A stretch of DNA of 9,635 bases from Verrucomicrobiales bacterium (GTDB lineage Bacteria; Verrucomicrobiota; Verrucomicrobiia; Verrucomicrobiales; Akkermansiaceae). The stretch is taken from positions 1 through 9,635 of the forward strand of contig PBTU01000058.1 in NCBI GenBank assembly GCA_002729295.1, written 5' to 3'. Each line of letters opens with the position of its first letter. The first letter of the stretch is position 1. The position numbers and the translations under genes were made by a program. A model generated the notes under the pieces. The model was not told the DNA's origin. It saw only the letters and a program-made list of their open reading frames with translations, and did not search any database. Shown piece after piece: positions 1 through 5,788 of this stretch.

Positions 1-45
1 CGGTCATTCCACCGGACGTTCCTAAAACAATAATCGAATCTACCG

Positions 46-468
46 TTATTCCTCAATGTAAGCGCGGTGACCTTCTTTCTTGAGCTCCTTGAGCTTGTCA
101 ATCGCGGCGTCCGCCTGGTCTTCGTCTTCCGCAAGGAAAGCCATTTCCAACTCACACAAACCCACATAAGTCAGACCGATCAGACGCTTGTAGTCTGCGG
201 TAGCTTTCTTCTTTTCTGCCAAATCCGTGATGTACTTGAACATCACAGGGAGATGTTTGAGGGAGTTCAGAGTTGCAACCTGTCCCTCTTGGACAAGTGC
301 CACTTTAGCGGCCCAAGACTCAGCTTTCCGCAGGCCTTTCAAGGCTCCGCTCAATCCGTCCATTTCTTTACCGAGAGGAGTATCGTCCCCAACAACTGGA
401 GTCGTTGTTGCCATTCCCATCGCAAATACGACGGCTAAAGTCTTAATCGAGAAACCAAAATTCACCAT
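46..468 (-). CDS. Cytochrome b562-like periplasmic four-helix protein
   Basis: From the ATG at 468 the product is 140 residues. It opens with a signal peptide: a short n-region with one Lys (K9), a hydrophobic core at about 11-20, and likely cleavage after VVG at 27. The mature 113 residues are helical and rich in Lys, Glu and Ala, close to the 106 residues of mature E. coli cytochrome b562. Two features match that family. A Met sits in the first mature helix (M36, in GKEMDGLSGALKGL). A His sits near the C-terminus (H134, in KKEGHRAYIEE). These correspond to the axial haem ligands Met7 and His102. No CxxCH is present, so any haem would be non-covalent. The role would be periplasmic electron transfer or haem binding, but relatives of this family have not been well characterised. 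The frame stays open to a TTG at 504, but the signal peptide fits the internal ATG. Family assignment is by remembered motif, not by search. Confidence 0.72.
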   Translation of the reverse strand: MVNFGFSIKTLAVVFAMGMATTTPVVGDDTPLGKEMDGLSGALKGLRKAESWAAKVALVQEGQVATLNSLKHLPVMFKYITDLAEKKKATADYKRLIGLTYVGLCELEMAFLAEDEDQADAAIDKLKELKKEGHRAYIEE

Positions 469-474
469 GGGGGG

Positions 475-504
475 ATTACTGGCTCTACGCCCCCAATCTG
501 TCAA
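475..504 (-). promoter_or_regulatory. Candidate sigma70-type promoter of the cytochrome b562-like gene
   Basis: On the minus strand a perfect TTGACA (504-499) is followed, after an 18-nt spacer, by AGTAAT (480-475), which matches 4 of 6 bases of TATAAT. Six C residues then lead directly to the ATG at 468. Transcription from this promoter would begin at or next to the ATG, giving a leaderless or nearly leaderless mRNA. The -35 match is strong and the -10 is moderate. The start site is inferred. Confidence 0.4.
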
Positions 505-564
505 AACCTCCCTTGAAAATCTTCAGACGTGCATCTCTCACCATCCCACGTTATCGCTCCTCAC

Positions 565-1185
565 GTGATTCGCGGACTCATTTTCGACCTCGACGGAACC
601 CTCGTCGATTCCCTCCCCGGGATTGCCACTAGCATCAATAACGCACTGACCAAAGGGAAATTACCCACCCATTCCCGGGAAGCGATCGAGAGCTTCATCG
701 GTAACGGAGCCAGAGCGCTCGTAGAACTTGCACTGGGGGACGAACGAGATCGCACTGAGGAAATTCTCGCCTCTTTCCACCGGCACTACGCCGAGGACTG
801 GAAGTCAGGAACCTTGGTTTATCCGGGTATGCTTGAACTTCTCAAGGACCTTCATGCCAACGAATACCCTCTCGCGGTCCTCTCTAACAAACCGCATCAG
901 CATACCTCAAAAATCGTCGCAGAGCTTTTCCCAAACGGCCTCTTCAATCAGGTCATGGGCCATCAGGAAAGTTTCCCCAAGAAACCCGACCCCACCATGG
1001 CTCACCACATCATCGACAAGTGGAATCTCAAACCAAGCGAGGTTGCCTATGTCGGAGACTCCACCGTGGACCTCGCCACCGCCCACGCCGGTGATATGGT
1101 TCCACTCATTTTTTCATGGGGATATGGAACACCTGAAAATATTTCTCTTCTCAACAAGGCGGAAGAACTAAAGAGTTTTCTTTAA
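565..1185 (+). CDS. HAD-superfamily phosphatase, phosphoglycolate phosphatase-like (Gph/PGP type)
   Basis: This is a haloacid dehalogenase fold hydrolase with all four catalytic motifs. Counted from the GTG at 565 (206 residues), motif I is DLDGT at 8-12, with the nucleophile and acid/base Asp at 8 and 10. A helical cap follows at about 15-88. Motif II is SNKP from 107, motif III is Lys in KKPDP at about 139-143, and motif IV is GDSTVDL from 164. The length and the DGTLVDS start of the cap fit 2-phosphoglycolate phosphatases, but related sugar-phosphate phosphatases share the pattern. The probable role is cytosolic dephosphorylation of phosphoglycolate or a small sugar phosphate. The frame extends to a GTG at 529. 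The start at 565 is preferred because family members usually begin 5-8 residues before DxDGT; neither start has a Shine-Dalgarno motif. The gene is divergent from the cytochrome b562-like gene, and its last 18 bp overlap the convergent SGNH hydrolase gene. Confidence 0.85.
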   Translation: MIRGLIFDLDGTLVDSLPGIATSINNALTKGKLPTHSREAIESFIGNGARALVELALGDERDRTEEILASFHRHYAEDWKSGTLVYPGMLELLKDLHANEYPLAVLSNKPHQHTSKIVAELFPNGLFNQVMGHQESFPKKPDPTMAHHIIDKWNLKPSEVAYVGDSTVDLATAHAGDMVPLIFSWGYGTPENISLLNKAEELKSFL

Positions 1186-1890
1186 GGCCTCGGAAACCAC
1201 CCGCCTCTCATCCTCTGAAAGTCCACCGGCGAACCCGACCTTCCCGGGAGATTTTTCAAAAATTGTGGCGTAGAAAACACACGCTGCCAGATACGCTCCT
1301 TTGGCCGAAGGATGACTTCCGTCTTTTCTATACAGCTCTCTCCCTAGCTTGGGATTCTCTTTCCTCACCAGCGACCAAGTATCGCCCACCGGGGCTAATC
1401 GTGCCTTGCAGCGTTTTGCCGCAGAGAGGTAACTCTTGCTCAATTTCTTCTGCATGGACTCATAAGTCGGAAACAATTTGGGATTCGCTTTGTCGCCATC
1501 CCGTCGTCCCCAGGTTTGATAAAAGACCGTCTTCGCTCCGCTGGCATCGATCAACTTATCAAGCTTCACTGCCGCCTCCTCAAACTTCTTCGGAAAAACT
1601 GCCGGAGTCTGGCTTTGATCTTGCAGGACCACAAAATCCCAATTGCCCTCCTTAATCTTTTTCGTGGTGGCCTCGTTCGCCAAATGAAATGCCAATGTCT
1701 TGCCCCCCGGCGTCACGAACTCAAGTTCGGTTGACTTCCCTTCCGGCGAGGCCGCAAACAACTTTGTCACTGCACCCCGAACCTGCCCGGTATAGCTGTT
1801 CCCAACAAACAAGATTCGAGTCTTCTCTTCAGCGACCGCAACATTACTTAAGAGGCAGAGATGGAATATGATCAGGAGGTATTTTTTCAT
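1168..1890 (-). CDS. Exported SGNH/GDSL hydrolase-like protein (DUF4886-like)
   Basis: The 240-residue product from the ATG at 1890 begins with a clear signal peptide: MKKY, then a hydrophobic stretch at about 5-15, with likely cleavage after AVA at 20. The mature protein has SGNH-type motifs. The nucleophile Ser is in FVGNSYT (S32). VVLQDQS (about 87-93) stands where the block III Asn region lies. DGSHPSAKGAYLAA near the C-terminus supplies the Asp (D190) and His (H193) of a Ser-Asp-His triad. The fold usually removes acyl groups from lipids or polysaccharides. In this bacterial group such exported proteins are often near polysaccharide-degradation genes, so carbohydrate esterase activity is plausible but unproven. 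An in-frame GTG at 1920 would add ten residues ahead of the Met-Lys-Lys and spoil the signal peptide, so 1890 is preferred. The gene overlaps the phosphatase tail to tail and is divergent from the oxidoreductase. Confidence 0.78.
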   Translation of the reverse strand: MKKYLLIIFHLCLLSNVAVAEEKTRILFVGNSYTGQVRGAVTKLFAASPEGKSTELEFVTPGGKTLAFHLANEATTKKIKEGNWDFVVLQDQSQTPAVFPKKFEEAAVKLDKLIDASGAKTVFYQTWGRRDGDKANPKLFPTYESMQKKLSKSYLSAAKRCKARLAPVGDTWSLVRKENPKLGRELYRKDGSHPSAKGAYLAACVFYATIFEKSPGKVGFAGGLSEDERRVVSEALKKTL

Positions 1891-2050
1891 AAGATTAAAA
1901 GAGTGTGTCGGCAGTATCACTTTTACTACCTGGCGCTAGTCCTCTTCCTAAAAAGTGAACAAGCAGAGGGCCTTTTCATAATCATGATCTTGTCGAAGCA
2001 TGGAAAATAGCCAATGATTCGCAGAATTCACTCCCAAACCACCAAAATCC

Positions 2051-3364
2051 ATGAACCCAGAACCATCCCACCTCTCTCGTCGTAAATTCGTCGGCTTCGG
2101 CCTCGCTGCCGTGGCAGCAGGAACAGCAAGCTCACGCGCACAATCACCCAACAGCAAACTCAGCATGGGCATCATCGGATCCGGCGGTCGTGGCGGAGCC
2201 AACCTCAACGGAGTCAGGGGAGAGCACATCCACACTCTCTGCGACATCAACCGCAATACCCTCGCGGCCGTTCAAAAACGATTCAAAGATGCCAAAACCA
2301 CCACTGATTGGCGGGAAGTCGTCGCCGACCCCAAAATAGACGCCGTCGTCATCAGTACCGCCGATCACCATCACGCCCCAGCAGCCATCGCCGCGATGCG
2401 GGCCGGAAAGCACGTCTACTGCGAAAAACCCCTCGCCCATACCGTGCAAGAAGCCCGCTGGATGCAGGAGGAATACGCCAAAGGCAAAGTCGCCACCCAA
2501 ATGGGAACGCAAATTCACGCTGGAGGCAGTTACCGCCGTGCCGTGGAATTAATTAAAGCGGGTGCGATTGGAAAAGTCAAAGAAGCCCACGTCTGGTGCA
2601 ACCGTTCGATCAATGCGGTCAATCCATCTGTCCTCGAATCCAAACCGGCCGATGACTTCATCGATTGGGATGTCTGGCTGGGGCCAGCCGCCGACCGCCC
2701 CTACAATCAAGGCTACTGGAAAGGCGGTAACCTAAACTGGAATCGCCGCTGGGAATTTGGCAACGGCGTGCTGGGCGACATGGGAAGCCACCTCATCGAC
2801 CTCGCTTGGTGGGCTCTCGACCTCCGCCATCCAACCGCCGTCAAATCCGAAGGCCCTGCCGCCGATCCTATTGCCGCGCCCCCGTGGCAGGAAGTCACCT
2901 GGCAGCACCCTAATGATGTGACCGTTAAATGGTATCACGGACCTGAAGGAATGAGACGGCGCAGCGACCTTATCCAACCCCTCGTCGGTGGCGATACCAA
3001 GATTAGCAAATGGGGCATCGGGGTCGCCTTTGTCGGAGAAGACGGCGTCCTCGTTTCCGACTACGGAAAGAACATCCTCAGCCCGTCCGATAAATTCAAA
3101 GACTACAAGCGTCCCGAGCAGAGTATCGAGAAATCCCTAGGACAATACAACGAATGGCTCGCGGCCTGCCGTGGCGAAGGAAAATCGCTCTGTAACTTCG
3201 ATTACTCCGGAACGCTCATCGAGCACAACCTCCTCGGAAACGTCGCCCACCGCGCCGGCAAAGCCCTCAAATGGGATGCCAAGAACTTCAAGTTCACCAA
3301 CGACGAGGCCGCCAACAAGCTCCTCACCAAGAGCTACCGCAAAGGCTGGGAAATCAAGGGATAG
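2051..3364 (+). CDS. Tat-exported Gfo/Idh/MocA-family NAD(P)-dependent oxidoreductase
   Basis: The 437-residue product carries a twin-arginine signal: SRRKFVGFG at 9-17, a weakly hydrophobic Ala/Gly-rich segment, and probable cleavage after SRA at 30. A Rossmann dinucleotide site follows (GIIGSGGRGG, 40-49). Next come the family signature EKPLAHT (E125-K126-P127, with the catalytic Lys) and the conserved GDMGSH (242-247) of the C-terminal alpha/beta domain. The C-terminal segment through about 430 matches the long form common in Planctomycetota and Verrucomicrobiota. Family enzymes oxidise or reduce sugar, inositol or glycosidic hydroxyls. The Tat signal implies folding with cofactor in the cytoplasm before export, and a glycoside-modifying role in the periplasm is likely. 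The substrate is not readable. There is no Shine-Dalgarno motif before the ATG. The 160-bp spacer shared with the divergent SGNH hydrolase gene should hold both promoters; a CATAAT at 1977-1982 is the best -10-like hexamer, but it lacks a good -35. Confidence 0.93.
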   Translation: MNPEPSHLSRRKFVGFGLAAVAAGTASSRAQSPNSKLSMGIIGSGGRGGANLNGVRGEHIHTLCDINRNTLAAVQKRFKDAKTTTDWREVVADPKIDAVVISTADHHHAPAAIAAMRAGKHVYCEKPLAHTVQEARWMQEEYAKGKVATQMGTQIHAGGSYRRAVELIKAGAIGKVKEAHVWCNRSINAVNPSVLESKPADDFIDWDVWLGPAADRPYNQGYWKGGNLNWNRRWEFGNGVLGDMGSHLIDLAWWALDLRHPTAVKSEGPAADPIAAPPWQEVTWQHPNDVTVKWYHGPEGMRRRSDLIQPLVGGDTKISKWGIGVAFVGEDGVLVSDYGKNILSPSDKFKDYKRPEQSIEKSLGQYNEWLAACRGEGKSLCNFDYSGTLIEHNLLGNVAHRAGKALKWDAKNFKFTNDEAANKLLTKSYRKGWEIKG

Positions 3365-3414
3365 AAATCCGCAGCCTGTCATCACTTACCGGCTAAGCTT
3401 ACCGTCGTATAAAC

Positions 3415-3736
3415 GATGAGTCTCCTCCGGTAGTCCGCTTCCCCGAACTCCAGCTGGATTTCGTCGAGCAAGTCGAGGAGACCCCACAAGGCTTCATCGA
3501 ATAACCCGACGGACCACTCGTCGAACAACTTCCTGCTGGAGACGGCCGACGCGTGAAAACATACGCCCATCTTCTCGGTGGAGAAACAGAACTCGCCCAT
3601 AGAGCCGCTCAATCTCGATCGTCAAACCCCATCCAATTGAGAAACAAAGACAGACAGCCGACTGGCCACTTTGGAATCATCACTCGATCAAGCCCTCGCT
3701 GAAATTGCCAAACTCAAAACCGAACTCGGTATTTAG
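3415..3736 (+). pseudogene. Decayed C-terminal half of a yceH-like (DUF480) gene
   Basis: This stretch has no intact gene but reads like degraded protein. Frame 1 (3415 on) gives RFPELQLDFVEQVEET, then a stop (TAA, 3502-3504). The same frame continues with DGPLVEQLPAGDGRRVKTY and then AHLLGGETELAHRAAQ. After a switch to frame 2 near 3600-3660, the reading is DSRLATLESSLDQALAEIAK, then LKTELGI and TAG at 3734-3736. The order and content match the end of YceH proteins as remembered: an EDGPFVVRL-like strand, a basic linker with GKRE, YMHLFSGE, and a terminal coiled coil of the LEIEVAELK type. The N-terminal winged-helix half is not visible. At least one nonsense change and one frameshift are needed, so it is unlikely to make a functional product. 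YceH function is unknown. The homology call rests on pattern only. Confidence 0.6.
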
Positions 3737-3752
3737 CCACTCTTCGAGCACA

Positions 3753-3782
3753 AAAAACGGCGACCCGCAGGCCGCCGTTTTT
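3753..3782. terminator. Bidirectional intrinsic terminator
   Basis: AAAAACGGCG (3753-3762) is perfectly complementary to CGCCGTTTTT (3773-3782), with a 10-nt loop. The A/T arms give a U-tract on either strand, so it can end transcription from the left (oxidoreductase and relic) and from the right. It starts 25 bp beyond the stop of the MFS transporter gene. Confidence 0.85.
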
Positions 3783-3806
3783 GATAAGTTCCAAATTATT
3801 GGCTCT

Positions 3807-5393
3807 CTATTTTTCCCCGATACTAACGGCCTTATATCCACCAGTCGCACGGAAATAGAAAATCAAGAGTAGGTAAATCACTGCCATTGCAGCTGGAATC
3901 AACGAATCCGTCTTCAAAGTGCTCCGGTTTCCACGAATGTCAGCATCAACAACGGTCTGCTCAGCTTCGCTCCGCTCACCCGCAGCGAGCTTCTTCGTAT
4001 CTTCCAATCGTTTAGGATTGATGGCCTGTACTTCTTCGAAACCAAGGAACGCACTCGGATCCCCTTCACCTTTCCAGTCCTCATAAAGGGCTTCGTCGGC
4101 AGTCTTAAGTTCCTCGGCAGCATAACGATCTTTGAAATATCCAAGACCAGCAGAACCGATAAGACCCGCTGACATCATTCCGATACCACCCATAAGGCTC
4201 ATTGCGATCGCACCCGTTGCCGGGAAGCGGTCACCCACAACAGCAAGCATGGTAGGCCAGAAGAATGTTTTACCGATCGAGTATACAAGAACAGCTCCAA
4301 TTGCAGGACCGAATGACTGGATTGCAGCTACGGCATTGAGACCCAAACAAGCGATCACAGCACTGACGAAAAGGAGACCAATCGGATTAAGACCAAGTTT
4401 TTCCTCAATAAAGTGTGCACAGAATCGAAGGAGGAACATTGCCAACGAAGTGATCACGAAGAGAATCTTGCCTTCTTTCTCAGAAAGAATCGCACCAGTG
4501 ATATTTTGCATCCAACCGTCAGTTCCCAGCTCAACAGCACCAACGAGAGCGTGCGTGATGAAAAGGACAAAGATCAACCAATGACCAACTGCGAAAGAGG
4601 TAACCTTTCCGATCCAAACCAACGTAGCTAAACCGATCACTATCGCTAGAATCTCAGGAAAATTCGATTCCTCGGCAAAGAACGGAGTTAAAAATCCCCC
4701 AAAGAAAAGATAGAGCATAAAGGCGACTACAGCTCCACCCAACAGTCCGACGTCTTTCAGCATGTCGCCCATTCCAAGGCCTTTTTCAGACGCTTCGGAC
4801 TTAGGATACTTTTGTCCCATAAACATCACACCGTATACCAATGTAGGAACCAAGTAGAATGCCAGTTGGGTCTTCCAATCTAGGGCAGACTCGCCAGTCC
4901 CAAGGAACCAACCGACCATTCCTCCCAAAATCATACCAAGAGGCCATGACGCATGAAGGATGTTCAAGTAGTGAGTCCTATTCTCTGGGAAGAGGGTGGA
5001 TACAAGAGGGTTAGCAACCGCTTCAAGAGTTCCATTTGCAAAAGCGAAGATAAACATTCCCCACCACAGAAGCTGGTAAGCTGTATTCGGATCCTGACCT
5101 TCGGTTGCCCCGAATGCCACAAAGGCAGAAAGAACGTGACAAAGGAAAGCTGCAAAAACGAGTTTCCCATAGCCGATGCGGTCGACGATCACACCGCCGA
5201 TCATAATTCCAAAACAAAAACCGGTAAAACCAGCTCCTCCAATGGCTCCTAACTGAGCGCCAGAGAAACCAAAGTCCTGGGCCCAGTTTGCAAAAATTCC
5301 TCCACGAATTCCAAAGCCAACTCCCGCCGCAAGAATTGCAACGAAGCCAGCCCAGAGAAGCCGTTTTCTGTTTATCTGATCATTATCGCTCAT
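3807..5393 (-). CDS. Major facilitator superfamily transporter, FHS/sugar-type, with extra helices and a periplasmic insert
   Basis: This is a 528-residue inner-membrane transporter. About 14 hydrophobic segments can be counted, more than the usual 12. The MFS motif A is GGVIVDRIGYGK (66-77) in the loop after helix 2. The helix 4-5 region (FANGTLEAVANPLV, then NILHASWPLG) resembles fucose/glucose-galactose type (FHS) permeases. ELGTDGW (starting E288) resembles their canonical helix 7. Two additional hydrophobic segments lie between helix 6 and that helix (about 220-270). A hydrophilic, acidic insert of about 74 residues (423-496) precedes the last helix; by the positive-inside logic from motif A it should face the periplasm. 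It probably carries a sugar or sugar derivative by proton or sodium symport, but the substrate is unknown. The ATG at 5393 has no Shine-Dalgarno motif. By eye its codons favour GGA/GGT and ATT, whereas the neighbouring oxidoreductase favours GGC and ATC. Confidence 0.88.
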   Translation of the reverse strand: MSDNDQINRKRLLWAGFVAILAAGVGFGIRGGIFANWAQDFGFSGAQLGAIGGAGFTGFCFGIMIGGVIVDRIGYGKLVFAAFLCHVLSAFVAFGATEGQDPNTAYQLLWWGMFIFAFANGTLEAVANPLVSTLFPENRTHYLNILHASWPLGMILGGMVGWFLGTGESALDWKTQLAFYLVPTLVYGVMFMGQKYPKSEASEKGLGMGDMLKDVGLLGGAVVAFMLYLFFGGFLTPFFAEESNFPEILAIVIGLATLVWIGKVTSFAVGHWLIFVLFITHALVGAVELGTDGWMQNITGAILSEKEGKILFVITSLAMFLLRFCAHFIEEKLGLNPIGLLFVSAVIACLGLNAVAAIQSFGPAIGAVLVYSIGKTFFWPTMLAVVGDRFPATGAIAMSLMGGIGMMSAGLIGSAGLGYFKDRYAAEELKTADEALYEDWKGEGDPSAFLGFEEVQAINPKRLEDTKKLAAGERSEAEQTVVDADIRGNRSTLKTDSLIPAAMAVIYLLLIFYFRATGGYKAVSIGEK

Positions 5394-5527
5394 AATTCTA
5401 TTGTTTACCCATTGGGGTCGTCGGGGAGACTACCCGAGCGAGGGAAAACACCGCAAGCACTGATTCACAGATTCGCAAGTCGTGATTTCTTTCAAATTTC
5501 TTCAATTTTTATCAAAAATCAAAACCA

Positions 5528-5666
5528 CCTAAATTCCTCGGATTTAGGCTTCCAATCAAAAAGCAGGGCCACGTGGGCCCTGCTTTTAGGGGAAAGACCA
5601 CAATCCGGGGGCTCTGAGCCAGAATCGGATTGTGTTCAAATTTGGTAGGACCCTAAGAGTCCTACC
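5528..5666. repeat. Array of four perfect hairpins in the cimA-MFS spacer
   Basis: Four inverted repeats follow one another. Their arms are 5528-5534/5542-5548 (CCTAAAT), 5559-5570/5576-5587 (AAAAGCAGGGCC), 5599-5607/5626-5634 (CACAATCCG, with a smaller GGCT/AGCC stem inside) and 5644-5651/5659-5666 (GGTAGGAC). Spacers are 10, 11 and 9 nt. The arms differ from each other, so this is not a repeated sequence but a repeated shape. On the minus strand the array lies downstream of cimA and upstream of the MFS gene. It could be a structured 5' leader, a small RNA, or stacked terminators. The rest of the 395-bp spacer (5394-5527 and 5667-5788) shows no gene, and no promoter could be assigned in it. 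Confidence 0.6.
5559..5587. terminator. Strong bidirectional terminator hairpin, likely ends the cimA transcript
   Basis: A 12-bp perfect stem, AAAAGCAGGGCC against GGCCCTGCTTTT, encloses a 5-nt loop. On the minus strand the stem is followed by a run of five T, and on the plus strand by four T. It is the second hairpin of the array and the only one with a U-tract. It lies about 200 bp past the cimA stop and 166 bp before the MFS start. Confidence 0.8.
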
Positions 5667-5788
5667 AGGTCGCCGTAGCAACCATATTTTTAAGCCCATT
5701 ACTGGGATTGGAACAGTTCGTAGGTGTCTATTATGAACTTGTTGTTAGATTGCCCGCCAATCCACGGAACGACAAGAAGAAAAGCCCT

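Noticed and set aside
1..45. Possible gene ends or a minus-strand ATG at 7 in the left edge
   Set aside because: Several frames are possible in this short stretch (plus-strand stops at 23-25 and 31-33, a minus ATG at 5-7), and none can be supported without sequence outside the window.
3382..3612. Minus-strand open frame of 76 codons in the gap after the oxidoreductase
   Set aside because: Its translation has no signal, membrane or motif pattern, while the plus strand of the same stretch reads as yceH-like segments. It is best seen as the shadow of that relic.
5412..5648. Plus-strand open frame of 78 codons covering the hairpin array
   Set aside because: It runs through a terminator and two other perfect hairpins, has no convincing start context and gives a low-complexity, unrecognisable product.
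5528..5666. CRISPR-like or attC-like repeat array
   Set aside because: The hairpin arms differ in sequence from one unit to the next, and the spacers are only about 10 nt. There are no nearby cas or integrase genes.
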